Part shown: in pieces, positions 18,382 to 27,377 of the stretch | How the letters are laid out: each line of letters opens with the position of its first letter | How positions within the stretch are numbered: position 1 is the first letter of the stretch | Notes under the pieces: generated by a model | Told to the model about the DNA's origin: nothing | What the model saw: only the letters and a program-made list of their open reading frames with translations | Database searches by the model: none | Assembly (NCBI GenBank): GCA_002918705.1 | Contig: PQKR01000002.1 | Location: 62,001 to 126,000 of the forward strand | Source: Escherichia sp. ESNIH1 | GTDB lineage: Bacteria > Pseudomonadota > Gammaproteobacteria > Enterobacterales > Enterobacteriaceae | Direction: 5' to 3' | DNA length: 64,000 bases | Translations under genes and position numbers: made by a program

Positions 18382-19656
18382 GTGGCAAAGAATATTCAAG
18401 CCATTCGCGGCATGAACGATTACCTGCCAGGCGACACCGCCATCTGGCAGCGCATTGAAGGCACACTTAAGAACGTGCTCGGCAGCTACGGTTACAGTGA
18501 AATCCGCTTGCCGATTGTAGAGCAGACCCCGTTATTCAAACGCGCCATCGGTGAAGTGACCGACGTGGTTGAAAAAGAGATGTATACCTTTGACGACCGC
18601 AACGGCGATAGCCTGACGCTGCGTCCGGAAGGTACGGCGGGCTGCGTACGCGCCGGCATCGAACATGGTCTCCTGTACAATCAGGAGCAGCGTCTGTGGT
18701 ACGTCGGGCCGATGTTCCGCTACGAGCGTCCGCAGAAAGGGCGCTATCGCCAGTTCCATCAGCTGGGCTGTGAAGTCTTTGGCCTGCAGGGCCCGGACAT
18801 CGACGCCGAGCTGATCCTGCTCACCGCCCGCTGGTGGCGTGCGCTGGGCATCGCCGATCACGTTAGCCTGGAGCTGAACTCCATCGGCTCTCTGGAGGCG
18901 CGTGCCAACTACCGCGATGCGCTGGTCGCCTTCCTTGAGCAGCATAAAGATAAGCTCGACGAAGACTGCAAGCGCCGCATGTACAGCAACCCGCTGCGCG
19001 TGCTGGACTCTAAAAACCCGGACGTGCAGGCGCTGTTAAACGATGCGCCGGCGCTGGGCGACTATCTGGACGACGACTCTCGCGAACACTTTGCCGGCCT
19101 GTGCAAACTGCTGGAAGCGGCAGGCATCGCCTATACCGTTAACCAGCGTCTGGTGCGCGGGCTCGACTACTACAACCGCACCGTCTTTGAGTGGGTTACC
19201 AGCAGCCTTGGTTCTCAGGGCACGGTCTGCGCAGGCGGCCGCTACGATGGCCTGGTAGAACAGCTCGGCGGTCGTGCAACGCCGGCGGTAGGTTTTGCGA
19301 TGGGCCTGGAGCGACTTGTTTTGTTAGTTCAGGCAGTTAATCCGGAATTTAATGCCGATCCCGTTGTCGATATATACCTGGTCGCGTCGGGTACAGATAC
19401 GCAGGCCGCTGCGCTGCAGCTGGCCGAGCGGGTCCGCGATGCTGTGCCAGAGGTTAAATTGATGACCAACCACGGCGGCGGCAACTTCAAGAAACAGTTT
19501 GCCCGTGCCGACAAGTGGGGCGCTCGCGTCGCGCTGGTGCTGGGTGAGTCAGAAGTGGCTGACGGCAACGTGGTAGTAAAAGATTTACGCTCTGGTGAGC
19601 AGACGACCGTAGCGCAGGATAGCGTTGCCGCGCATTTGCGCACACTACTGGGTTAA
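18382..19656 (+). CDS. hisS: Histidine--tRNA ligase
   Basis: 424-residue class II aminoacyl-tRNA synthetase charging tRNA-His. Motif 2 ([17 protein letters not shown]), the histidine-specific [15 protein letters not shown] loop, and motif 3 (GFAMGLERL) are all intact, followed by the C-terminal anticodon-binding domain from about residue 325. It starts with GTG at 18382 behind AAAGAGAATAAAC, which matches the E. coli N-terminus [16 protein letters not shown]. yfgM starts 36 bases downstream; the hisS-yfgM-bamB order is the conserved enteric operon. Confidence 0.98.
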   Translation: MAKNIQAIRGMNDYLPGDTAIWQRIEGTLKNVLGSYGYSEIRLPIVEQTPLFKRAIGEVTDVVEKEMYTFDDRNGDSLTLRPEGTAGCVRAGIEHGLLYNQEQRLWYVGPMFRYERPQKGRYRQFHQLGCEVFGLQGPDIDAELILLTARWWRALGIADHVSLELNSIGSLEARANYRDALVAFLEQHKDKLDEDCKRRMYSNPLRVLDSKNPDVQALLNDAPALGDYLDDDSREHFAGLCKLLEAAGIAYTVNQRLVRGLDYYNRTVFEWVTSSLGSQGTVCAGGRYDGLVEQLGGRATPAVGFAMGLERLVLLVQAVNPEFNADPVVDIYLVASGTDTQAAALQLAERVRDAVPEVKLMTNHGGGNFKKQFARADKWGARVALVLGESEVADGNVVVKDLRSGEQTTVAQDSVAAHLRTLLG

Positions 19657-19692
19657 TCTCCCCGGGGAACTATCGTTTAGGAGAAGGACTGC

Positions 19693-20313
19693 GTGGAAAT
19701 CTACGAGAACGAGCACGACCAGGTTGATGCGATTAAACGCTTCTTTGCCGAGAATGGCAAAGCGCTGGCCGTTGGGGTTATTTTAGGCGTTGGCGCGCTG
19801 GTAGGCTGGCGCTACTGGACAAGCCATCAGGATGATTCCGTGCGCGAATCCTCCTGGGCTTATGAAAATGCCGTCTCGGCGCTGCGGGCGGATAAGCCAG
19901 AAACGCTGGCGGCGGCAGAGAAGTTTGCTGCTGATACGAAAAACACTTACGGTGCCTTTGCCTCCCTTGAGCTGGCCCAGCAGTTTGTAGAAAGCAACCA
20001 GCTTGATAAAGCCGCAGCGCAGCTGCAGCAGGGTCTGGCCGCTGCCAGCGATGAGAACCTCAAAGCGGTAATCAACCTGCGCCTGGCGCGCGTTCAGATA
20101 CAGCTGAAACAGGCCGATGCGGCGCTGAAAACCCTGGAGTCAATCAAGGGTGAAGGCTGGACGGCCATCGTAGCCGATCTGCGCGGTGAAGCCCTGCTTA
20201 GCAAGGGCGATAAGCAAGGTGCGCGCAGCGCCTGGGAAACGGGCGCAAAAAGCGACGCTTCTCCAGCGCTGAGTGAAATGTTGCAGATGAAAATCAATAA
20301 TTTGTCCATCTGA
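19693..20313 (+). CDS. yfgM: Ancillary SecYEG translocon subunit YfgM
   Basis: 206-residue inner-membrane protein with one N-terminal membrane helix (about residues 24-41) and a periplasmic TPR-like domain. In E. coli it associates with the SecYEG translocon and the chaperone PpiD, and helps hand over periplasmic clients. It starts with GTG at 19693 behind TAGGAGAAGGACTGC. It sits between hisS and bamB with short gaps (36 and 10 bases), typical of the enteric operon. C-terminal residues ALSEMLQMKINNLSI match the family. Confidence 0.95.
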   Translation: MEIYENEHDQVDAIKRFFAENGKALAVGVILGVGALVGWRYWTSHQDDSVRESSWAYENAVSALRADKPETLAAAEKFAADTKNTYGAFASLELAQQFVESNQLDKAAAQLQQGLAAASDENLKAVINLRLARVQIQLKQADAALKTLESIKGEGWTAIVADLRGEALLSKGDKQGARSAWETGAKSDASPALSEMLQMKINNLSI

Positions 20314-20323
20314 GAGGGACCCG

Positions 20324-21502
20324 ATGCAATTGCGTAAATTACTTCTGCCAGGGCTGCTTTCGGTCACCTTGCTGAGTGGCTGTTCTCTGTTTAATGGCGA
20401 AGAGGACGTTGTCAAAATGTCCCCGCTGCCGACGGTAGAGAACCAGTTTAATCCGTCCACCGCGTGGAGCACCTCTGTCGGCGACGGCATTGGCGACTTC
20501 TACTCCAACCTGCATCCGGCGTTTGCCGACAGCGTGGTTTACGCTGCCGATCGTCATGGGACGGTGAAAGCCGTCAATGCAGACGATGGTAAAGAGGTGT
20601 GGTCTGTCAGCCTGGCCGAGAAGAGCGGCTGGTTCTCCACCCGTCCGGCACTGCTCTCCGGCGGCCTGACGGTGGCTGGCGGCCACGTCTACGTTGGCAG
20701 TGAAAAGGCGCAGGTCTATGCCCTGAACACTAATGATGGCTCCCAGGCCTGGCAGACCACCGCCGCCGGGGAAGTGCTCTCCCGTCCGGTCGTGAGCGAC
20801 GGTCTGGTGCTGATCCATACCAGCAACGGCCAGCTGCAGGCGCTGAACGAGAGCGATGGCGCAGTGAAGTGGACCGTTAACCTCGATATGCCAGCCCTGT
20901 CGCTGCGCGGTGAATCCGCTCCGGCTCCGGCCTTTGGCGCGGCGATTGTCGGCGGCGATAACGGCCGCGTCAGCGCGATAATGCTGAAAGAGGGGCAGAT
21001 GATCTGGCAGCAGCGTATCTCCCAGGCCACCGGCGCAACGGAGATCGATCGTCTGAGCGACGTCGATACGACGCCGGTTGTTGTGAACGGCGTGGTCTAT
21101 ACGCTGGCCTACAACGGCAACCTGACCGCGCTGGATCTGCGCAGCGGCCAGATTATGTGGAAACGCGAGCTGGGCTCGGTGAACGATTTCATCGTTGACG
21201 GCAACCGCATCTACCTGGTTGACCAGAACGATCGCGTGCTGGCCCTGACGACTGACGGCGGCGTCACGCTCTGGACACAAAGCGATCTGTTGCACCGTAA
21301 CCTGACCTCGCCGGCGTTGTATAATGGATCTATCGTAGTGGGTGATAGCGAAGGCTATATGCACTGGATCAACCCGGAAGACGGACGTTTCGTGGCGCAG
21401 CAGAAAGTTGACAGCTCTGGTCTGCTGACCGAACCGGTTGTCGCCGATGGTAAACTGCTGATCCAGGCGAAAGACGGTACGCTCTACGCGATTACGCGTT
21501 AA
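20324..21502 (+). CDS. bamB: Outer-membrane assembly lipoprotein BamB
   Basis: 392-residue lipoprotein subunit of the BAM complex that inserts beta-barrels into the outer membrane. The signal peptide ends in LLSGC with Cys20; Ser follows, so Lol sorting to the outer membrane is expected. The mature part is an eight-bladed PQQ-like beta-propeller, with repeated blades of the VYALNTNDGSQAW type. AGAGGGACCCG precedes the ATG. Last gene of the hisS-yfgM-bamB run, followed by a terminator. bamC is also in this window at 50240. Confidence 0.98.
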   Translation: MQLRKLLLPGLLSVTLLSGCSLFNGEEDVVKMSPLPTVENQFNPSTAWSTSVGDGIGDFYSNLHPAFADSVVYAADRHGTVKAVNADDGKEVWSVSLAEKSGWFSTRPALLSGGLTVAGGHVYVGSEKAQVYALNTNDGSQAWQTTAAGEVLSRPVVSDGLVLIHTSNGQLQALNESDGAVKWTVNLDMPALSLRGESAPAPAFGAAIVGGDNGRVSAIMLKEGQMIWQQRISQATGATEIDRLSDVDTTPVVVNGVVYTLAYNGNLTALDLRSGQIMWKRELGSVNDFIVDGNRIYLVDQNDRVLALTTDGGVTLWTQSDLLHRNLTSPALYNGSIVVGDSEGYMHWINPEDGRFVAQQKVDSSGLLTEPVVADGKLLIQAKDGTLYAITR

Positions 21503-21524
21503 ATACGGCGGTCGTTAGCATTGA

Positions 21525-21562
21525 AAAACGGCTCCTGTTTCAGGGGCCGTTTTACTGTTTTT
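21525..21562 (+). terminator. Intrinsic terminator after bamB
   Basis: AAAACGGCTCCTG (21525-21537) and CAGGGGCCGTTTT (21541-21553) pair over 13 bases with one G-T, around a TTT loop, followed by a T-rich tail. Confidence 0.88.
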
Positions 21563-21632
21563 AATTTTTACTGATTTACCAGCGGCGCGAATCGGCGACG
21601 TTGACAATGATTTTTTGAATGAGGCTTTAAAC

Positions 21633-23117
21633 ATGATTCCTGTGGTCGCGCTTGTCGGACGCCCGAACGTTGGCAAATCCACCCTTTTTAACCGCTTAAC
21701 GCGTACTCGTGATGCGCTGGTAGCGGACTTCCCGGGGCTGACGCGCGACCGTAAGTACGGTCGGGCCGAGGTTGAAGGCCGCGAGTTTATCTGTATCGAT
21801 ACCGGCGGTATTGACGGTACGGAAGACGGTGTAGAAACCCGTATGGCCGAGCAGTCCCTGCTGGCAATTGAAGAGGCGGATGTGGTGCTGTTTATGGTGG
21901 ATGCCCGCGCAGGCCTGATGCCTGCCGACGAGGCCATTGCCAAACATCTACGCTCGCGTGAAAAACCGACCTTCCTGGTTGCCAACAAAACCGACGGCCT
22001 CGATCCCGATCAGGCAGTCCTTGACTTCTACTCCCTCGGTCTGGGCGAGATCCACCCGATTGCCGCTTCGCACGGACGCGGGGTGACCAGCCTGCTGGAG
22101 CACGTGCTGGTGCCGTGGATGCAGGAAATCGATCCGCGTGAAGAGGAAGAGGTGGATGAGGACGCGGCCTACTGGGCACAGTTCGAAGCCGAGCAGAACG
22201 GTGAAGAAGTTGAAGAGCCGGAAGATGACTTCAACCCGCTGGATCTGCCGATCAAGCTGGCTATCGTTGGTCGTCCGAACGTCGGTAAATCCACCCTGAC
22301 CAACCGCATCCTCGGCGAGGATCGCGTGGTGGTGTACGATATGCCGGGTACCACCCGCGACAGTATCTACATCCCGATGCAGCGCGACGAGCGTGAATAC
22401 GTGCTGATCGATACCGCAGGCGTACGTAAGCGCGGCAAGATCACCGATACCGTAGAGAAGTTTTCGGTAATCAAAACCCTGCAGGCGATTGAAGACGCCA
22501 ACGTGGTGATGCTGGTGATCGACGCCCGGGAAGGCATCTCCGATCAGGATCTCTCCCTGCTGGGCTTTATCCTCAACAGCGGCCGCTCGCTGGTCATCGT
22601 CGTCAACAAGTGGGACGGCCTGAGCAATGAAGTGAGAGAGCAGGTGAAAGAGACCCTCGACTTCCGTCTGGGCTTTATCGACTTTGCGCGCGTGCACTTT
22701 ATCTCTGCCCTGCACGGCAGCGGCGTCGGCAACCTGTTTGAATCCGTGCGTGAAGCCTATGACAGCTCGACCCGCCGCCAGAGCACCGCGATGCTGACCC
22801 GCATCATGAACATGGCTGCGGAAGATCACCAGCCGCCGCTGGTGCGCGGTCGCCGCGTGAAGCTGAAATACGCTCATGCCGGTGGTTACAACCCGCCGAT
22901 CGTGGTCATCCACGGCAACCAGGTGAAAGACCTGCCGGATTCCTACAAGCGCTACCTGATGAACTACTTCCGCAAATCGCTGGACGTCATGGGTACACCG
23001 ATCCGTATCCAGTTCAAAGAGGGGGATAACCCGTTCGCTAACAAGCGTAACACCCTGACCCCGAACCAGATGCGTAAGCGTAAGCGTTTGATCAAGCATA
23101 TTAAGAAAGGCAAGTAA
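21633..23117 (+). CDS. der: Ribosome biogenesis GTPase Der (EngA)
   Basis: 494-residue essential GTPase with two consecutive G domains: P-loops GRPNVGKST at residues 9-17 and again at about 213-221, each followed by DxxG and NKxD motifs (NKTD, NKWD), and a C-terminal KH-like domain that contacts 23S rRNA. It acts in 50S subunit maturation. The frame extends upstream to TTG 21615, but ATG 21633 has the GAGG ribosome site and gives the family start MIPVVALVG. An acidic linker separates the two GTPase domains. A strong terminator follows. Confidence 0.98.
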   Translation: MIPVVALVGRPNVGKSTLFNRLTRTRDALVADFPGLTRDRKYGRAEVEGREFICIDTGGIDGTEDGVETRMAEQSLLAIEEADVVLFMVDARAGLMPADEAIAKHLRSREKPTFLVANKTDGLDPDQAVLDFYSLGLGEIHPIAASHGRGVTSLLEHVLVPWMQEIDPREEEEVDEDAAYWAQFEAEQNGEEVEEPEDDFNPLDLPIKLAIVGRPNVGKSTLTNRILGEDRVVVYDMPGTTRDSIYIPMQRDEREYVLIDTAGVRKRGKITDTVEKFSVIKTLQAIEDANVVMLVIDAREGISDQDLSLLGFILNSGRSLVIVVNKWDGLSNEVREQVKETLDFRLGFIDFARVHFISALHGSGVGNLFESVREAYDSSTRRQSTAMLTRIMNMAAEDHQPPLVRGRRVKLKYAHAGGYNPPIVVIHGNQVKDLPDSYKRYLMNYFRKSLDVMGTPIRIQFKEGDNPFANKRNTLTPNQMRKRKRLIKHIKKGK

Positions 23118-23134
23118 TCCCTGCCAAATTCGAT

Positions 23135-23163
23135 AAAACCCGCGCCTGTCGCGGGTTTTTTTT
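23135..23163 (+). terminator. Intrinsic terminator after der
   Basis: AAAACCCGCG, loop CCTGT, CGCGGGTTTT with a run of eight T. A textbook Rho-independent terminator 18 bases after the der stop. The following 250 bases lead to the POT transporter gene and hold an inverted repeat TTATC-N9-GATAA at 23304-23322 of unknown role. Confidence 0.92.
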
Positions 23164-23417
23164 CGTCTGTTGAAAGCGTAAATTTTCCTGCGCTATGTCA
23201 AACACTATTCGTTATTAGCCAACTTTAAAACTAAGAAAGTAGACAAACGTCGAGTTTTCGTCTTAAAGTCCCGGGGTTGGGGCTAGACAAAACTAGCGCC
23301 AGATTATCAAATGGTTAGATAACCCTTCGCCGTATGTAAAAAAATCGGTCAGATACGTAACTGGCCGGCGTACATCGCGGTGTTTACCTGCACAACGACA
23401 TACCTTTCGGGAGAAAT

Positions 23418-24962
23418 ATGCAATCCTCTGTTAATCACCAAGAGAGCCGAACGTTCTTCGGCCATCCCTGGCCGCTCGGCTCGCTGTTCTTCACCGAGAT
23501 GTGGGAGCGTTTCTCGTTTTACGGCATCCGTCCGCTGCTGATCCTGTTTATGGCGGCCACCGTGTATGACGGCGGGATGGGGCTGGCGCGTGAGAATGCC
23601 TCTGCCATTGTCGGCATTTTTGCCGGTACTATGTATCTTGCAGCTCTACCGGGTGGCTGGCTGGCGGATAACTGGCTCGGCCAGCAGCGCGCAGTCTGGT
23701 ACGGCTCAATCCTGATTGCCCTCGGCCACCTGTCGATTGCACTCTCTGCCTTTATGGGCGACAACCTGTTCTTTATCGGCCTGATGTTCATCGTGCTCGG
23801 CTCTGGCCTGTTCAAGACCTGTATCTCGGTCATGGTCGGCACGCTGTATAAAAAAGGGGATGCGCGTCGCGACGGCGGTTTCTCGCTGTTCTATATGGGC
23901 ATCAATATGGGCTCCTTTATTGCGCCGCTGATCTCCGGCTGGCTGATTAAAAGCCACGGCTGGCACTGGGGCTTTGGTATCGGCGGCATCGGGATGCTGG
24001 TGGCGCTGATTATCTTCCGCGTGTTTGCCGTTCCAGCCATGAAACGCTACGACAGCGAAGTGGGGCTGGACTCTACCTGGAACAACCCGGTGGTGAAGAG
24101 AAACGGCGTGGGCATGTGGCTGCTGGCGCTGGCGGTTGGCGTGGCGGTGGTCGTTACGCTGATCGCGCAGGGCGTGATTGTCATCAACCCGGTCGCGGTC
24201 GCCAGCATGCTGGTCTACGTGATTGCTGCATCGGTGGCGCTCTACTTTATCTACCTGTTTATCTTTGCGGGCCTGACCCGTAAAGAGCGGGCCCGACTGC
24301 TGGTCTGTTTTATCCTGCTGGTCTCCGCGGCGTTCTTCTGGTCTGCGTTTGAGCAGAAGCCGACCTCGTTCAACCTGTTCGCCAATGACTATACAAACCG
24401 CATGATCGGTAATTTTGAAATCCCTGCCGTGTGGTTCCAGTCAATCAACGCGCTGTTCATCATTCTGCTGGCCCCGGTATTTAGCTGGGCGTGGCCGAAG
24501 CTGGCGAGCATGAACATTCGCCCGAGCAGCATCACCAAGTTCGTGATCGGTATTCTCTTCGCGGCGGCAGGCTTCGGCTTGATGATGCTGGCAGCCCAGA
24601 ACGTGCTGAATAACGGCGGGGCAGGGGTTTCTCCCTTCTGGCTGGTGGGCAGCATCCTGATGCTGACGCTTGGCGAGCTGTGTCTCAGCCCGATTGGTCT
24701 GGCGACCATGACCCTGCTGGCACCGGAAAGAATGCGCGGTCAGATGATGGGGCTGTGGTTCTGCGCAAGCGCGCTGGGTAACCTGGCGGCAGGCCTGATT
24801 GGCGGTCACGTGAAGGCCGACCAGCTTGATATGCTGCCAAATCTCTTCGCCCGTTGTTCCGTTGCCCTGCTGATCTGTGCCGCGGTGCTGATCGTCCTGA
24901 TTATTCCGGTCCGCCGCATGCTGGAAAATGCGCAGGCTAAACCGGCCGCTAACGCCGGGTAA
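23418..24962 (+). CDS. POT/PTR2-family proton-dependent oligopeptide transporter
   Basis: 514-residue inner-membrane protein with about 14 hydrophobic segments. Near the N-terminus it has EMWERFSFYG, the proton-coupling ExxERF motif of the POT family, here with Phe where many members have the first Tyr. It likely imports di- and tripeptides with protons, like DtpA-DtpD, but it is not one of the four E. coli paralogs by position and K-12 has no gene here between der and yfgJ. CGGGAGAAAT precedes ATG 23418. It has its own terminator at 24974-24998 and so is probably monocistronic. Substrate range cannot be read from sequence. Confidence 0.88.
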   Translation: MQSSVNHQESRTFFGHPWPLGSLFFTEMWERFSFYGIRPLLILFMAATVYDGGMGLARENASAIVGIFAGTMYLAALPGGWLADNWLGQQRAVWYGSILIALGHLSIALSAFMGDNLFFIGLMFIVLGSGLFKTCISVMVGTLYKKGDARRDGGFSLFYMGINMGSFIAPLISGWLIKSHGWHWGFGIGGIGMLVALIIFRVFAVPAMKRYDSEVGLDSTWNNPVVKRNGVGMWLLALAVGVAVVVTLIAQGVIVINPVAVASMLVYVIAASVALYFIYLFIFAGLTRKERARLLVCFILLVSAAFFWSAFEQKPTSFNLFANDYTNRMIGNFEIPAVWFQSINALFIILLAPVFSWAWPKLASMNIRPSSITKFVIGILFAAAGFGLMMLAAQNVLNNGGAGVSPFWLVGSILMLTLGELCLSPIGLATMTLLAPERMRGQMMGLWFCASALGNLAAGLIGGHVKADQLDMLPNLFARCSVALLICAAVLIVLIIPVRRMLENAQAKPAANAG

Positions 24963-24973
24963 CATCTCAAATT

Positions 24974-24998
24974 AAGCCCGCTTCCCGCGGGCTTTTTT
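24974..24998 (+). terminator. Intrinsic terminator after POT transporter gene
   Basis: AAGCCCGC, loop TTCCC, GCGGGCTT with a T run (24974-24998). Perfect 8-bp stem. Confidence 0.9.
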
Positions 24999-25116
24999 AT
25001 ATCCATAAAGCACATAACGAAGCATTAAAGCGCAAGTTATCGGTATCTCTAAAGTCGTACCCTATGTGAACTCTTGGTCTTGAGGATGGTACAAGTTCAT
25101 TCCGGTAAGGGCAGTC

Positions 25117-25539
25117 ATGCAAAGAGAACGGGCTTTTAAAAAGCGATACATCGTCGCTCTTCTCGTCATTTTACTGGCATGGATAGCGTATATGCTGCCC
25201 AGCTGGCTTTTCCCTGTGGGATATACGCTCTATAAAAAAGTTCCTGTAAGCGAGAAGGCGAATATCTATGTAGTACAGACCGATGCGGGAGCAACGACAG
25301 CGTATTCGTACCGTTATTATGTGGTGGATGCAAAAGTAAGCGATGATGATTTCATGACTAATGTTGCTGACGCTGCGCCTTTCCTAAACACGAAGGATGA
25401 AAAAGCTGTACTGAATGTGAAGGATAATCAGATTTACCTCCGCGTTCGCGGTGAAATTTACTCTTTTGATAGCCCTGCTTTGTATCGAAGTGGTGCTGAT
25501 ATCCATAGCGTTGCTATTCATCTTGATGCTGCGCCATGA
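25117..25539 (+). CDS. Membrane-anchored protein of unknown function, tandem paralog A
   Basis: I do not recognise this 140-residue protein. It has a basic N-terminus (RERAFKKRY), one hydrophobic segment at about residues 12-31 and a roughly 105-residue soluble part predicted to face the periplasm. The soluble part shares an ordered pattern with the next gene: YRYY-x2-DAK-x-S-x-DDFM, then VKD-x-QIYL-x-VRG-x2-YSF, and the same C-terminal end HLDAAP. The stop overlaps the next start (ATGA at 25536-25539), so the pair is translationally coupled. Base composition is lower in GC than in flanking core genes (43% in the sampled line 25261-25320). Absent from the K-12 order; origin by duplication is inferred. 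Confidence 0.75.
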   Translation: MQRERAFKKRYIVALLVILLAWIAYMLPSWLFPVGYTLYKKVPVSEKANIYVVQTDAGATTAYSYRYYVVDAKVSDDDFMTNVADAAPFLNTKDEKAVLNVKDNQIYLRVRGEIYSFDSPALYRSGADIHSVAIHLDAAP

Positions 25540-25925
25540 AGAGAGGGTTTAACTGGCGTACTGGGGCTGTTTTTGTTTTGCTTATCTTTGGGTTCTGGGC
25601 GTACCAGTTCCGTGATCTGTTTACCGTATATGAACAGCTGAAGGGTAGTATGAGTGTAAACGATGAGCTAACTCTGTATATCACCCAGGCGGCGTCTAGT
25701 TCACTTTCAAAGGATACATATCGTTACTATCTCTATGATGCCAAGAAAAGTCCTGATGATTTCATGGCGCATGTAAAAGATGTGGAACCTATTATGATCA
25801 CTGACGACTATAAGGCTAATGCAGAAGTGAAAGACGGGCAGATTTATTTACACGTTCGCGGAAATGTCTATTCCTTCAAGAACGCAGGCTACAGTGTTAG
25901 AGTCCATCTCGATGCTGCACCTTAA
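25536..25925 (+). CDS. Membrane-anchored protein of unknown function, tandem paralog B
   Basis: 129-residue paralog of the preceding gene, overlapping it by four bases. It has one hydrophobic segment near the N-terminus (about residues 10-24, VFVLLIFGFWAY), then a soluble domain with YRYYLYDAKKSPDDFM, VKDGQIYLHVRGNVYSF and the same final residues HLDAAP. Compared with paralog A it lacks about nine residues before the last strand. The shared C-terminal end suggests a structural or binding role for the tail. Function unknown; the two could form a hetero-oligomer. It is followed by yfgJ 14 bases downstream, which may be part of the same transcript. Confidence 0.75.
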   Translation: MKRGFNWRTGAVFVLLIFGFWAYQFRDLFTVYEQLKGSMSVNDELTLYITQAASSSLSKDTYRYYLYDAKKSPDDFMAHVKDVEPIMITDDYKANAEVKDGQIYLHVRGNVYSFKNAGYSVRVHLDAAP

Positions 25926-25939
25926 CACCTGGAGGCGTT

Positions 25940-26161
25940 ATGCAACTGACCTGTCCTAACTGTGATAAGCCGATGGAGCTTGTTGGCACCCATGCGCATT
26001 GTGAAAATTGTAACCTCGATGTGGCGTTAGAAGCACGCTGCCCCGATTGCCATCAGCCATTAGAGGTGCTCAAGGCCTGCGGCGCGGTAGATTACTTCTG
26101 CCAGCACGGCCACGGGCTGATCTCGAAAAAGCGCGTCGAGTTCGTCATGCCTGACGCCTAA
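25940..26161 (+). CDS. yfgJ: Zinc-ribbon protein YfgJ
   Basis: 73-residue protein with four CxxC knuckles (CPNC at 5-8, CENC at 21-24, CPDC at 34-37 and a CxHGH near the end), forming two zinc ribbons. The C-terminal half, from CPDCHQPL to RVEFV, is nearly identical to E. coli YfgJ; the first ribbon is more divergent. Cytosolic; no function is established. CTGGAGGCG precedes ATG 25940. In K-12 it lies between der and xseA; here the accessory genes have inserted on both sides of it. Confidence 0.88.
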   Translation: MQLTCPNCDKPMELVGTHAHCENCNLDVALEARCPDCHQPLEVLKACGAVDYFCQHGHGLISKKRVEFVMPDA

Positions 26162-26227
26162 TCACAAAATTTGCGCAATCATCTCTTAGCACTTACGTTT
26201 TTAACTGCTCATAAAAAGAGAAACGTA

Positions 26228-27370
26228 ATGAAAAGAGACGTAGCGTTGGGAGTCACCGGCTTTGCCTTGATCGCCGTAACCTATGGGATGGCGAGATTTT
26301 CATGGGGGCTCATGCTGCCCGATATTCGGCAGGAGATCCCTTTCACGCCAGAAGTCGCTGGCTTAATTGCCGCCTGCAGCTACGTAGCCTACTGCTTATC
26401 CGTCTTCATCGCGTCCTTTTTGACCAGCCGCTTCGGCCCACGCGTCACGGCAATATTGGCTGCCGTTGTGGCCGCCGTCGGGTTGCTTATCCTGGCTTTT
26501 GCGGCTGCGCCGCTCTATCTGGCGCTCGGCCTGTTTGTTGCAGGTACAAGCTCTGGACTGGCCTCTCCCGCCTTGGCGGGGGCCGTGAACGACGCCGTCC
26601 CTGATGAACGCCAGACGCAGGTGAATACGACCATTAACGCCGGAACAAGCGGGGGCATCATTCTGTCCGTCCCCATTCTTTTTTTCATGCCGGGCGGGTG
26701 GCGTGTCTCCTGCATGGTTTTCGCTTTACTGGCGCTGGTATGCCTGCTCGCTGCGTGGCGTACTCTGCCTAAAAGTGCGTCTAAATCGACAGAGGGATCG
26801 CCGCACTGGCGCGCCCTTTTTCGCAAGCCGGGCATGTTTCGGCTGTTAGTTATTGCTTTTGTCAGCGGTATTGCCAGCGCGGCATGGTGGAGCTTTGGGC
26901 CTGAGTTACTTCAGCAGCACACCAACGTGGATAGCGCGATGACAAATATCCTGTGGCTGGTAAGCGGCGGAGCAGGCGTCATCGCCGTGTTTACCGGCAC
27001 CGTGGCGCGATGTATCGGCATGCGGGGCGTTTACTGGGGATCGCAGTTCTTTATGGCAGCGTCTTTAGCTGCGCTGGCTGTGAGCCACGGTTTTAACGGG
27101 TGGCTTTTTCCGGTGGTGGCGATGAGTGGCGCAGGATATGTCATTTTGTCCGGCGTGCTGCTGGTACAGGGCGCGGCGATTGCTCAACCTTCAGCAGCGG
27201 CCGGCGTCAGTATGGCTTTTCTGATGCTGGCCGCTGGGCAGGTAGCTGGCTCGATTCTCTTTGGACAGCTCTATGGCACTATCGGCGCGGTTGGCGCATT
27301 GGCTGTTTTTTCTGGCCTGTCCTGGATAATGCTTGCCGTTACGCCTGATAAACATCATCAGGCGAGCTAG
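26228..27370 (+). CDS. Major facilitator superfamily transporter, YbfB/YjiJ type
   Basis: 380-residue inner-membrane transporter with about 12 hydrophobic segments. The N-terminal YGMARFSWGLMLPDI segment is characteristic of the YbfB/YjiJ group, and the loop between helices 2 and 3 has the MFS-like TSRFGPR. ATG 26228 is chosen because AAAAAGAGAAACGTA precedes it and it yields a normal first helix; the frame extends upstream to 26171. Substrate unknown. It ends 7 bases before the convergent xseA stop. Not present at this place in K-12, so probably an accessory gain. Confidence 0.83.
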   Translation: MKRDVALGVTGFALIAVTYGMARFSWGLMLPDIRQEIPFTPEVAGLIAACSYVAYCLSVFIASFLTSRFGPRVTAILAAVVAAVGLLILAFAAAPLYLALGLFVAGTSSGLASPALAGAVNDAVPDERQTQVNTTINAGTSGGIILSVPILFFMPGGWRVSCMVFALLALVCLLAAWRTLPKSASKSTEGSPHWRALFRKPGMFRLLVIAFVSGIASAAWWSFGPELLQQHTNVDSAMTNILWLVSGGAGVIAVFTGTVARCIGMRGVYWGSQFFMAASLAALAVSHGFNGWLFPVVAMSGAGYVILSGVLLVQGAAIAQPSAAAGVSMAFLMLAAGQVAGSILFGQLYGTIGAVGALAVFSGLSWIMLAVTPDKHHQAS

Positions 27371-27377
27371 CGTCAGG

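Noticed and set aside
23304-23322. Inverted repeat TTATC-N9-GATAA upstream of the POT transporter gene
   Set aside because: Arms of only 5 bases and no known factor fits; may be chance in an AT-rich promoter region.
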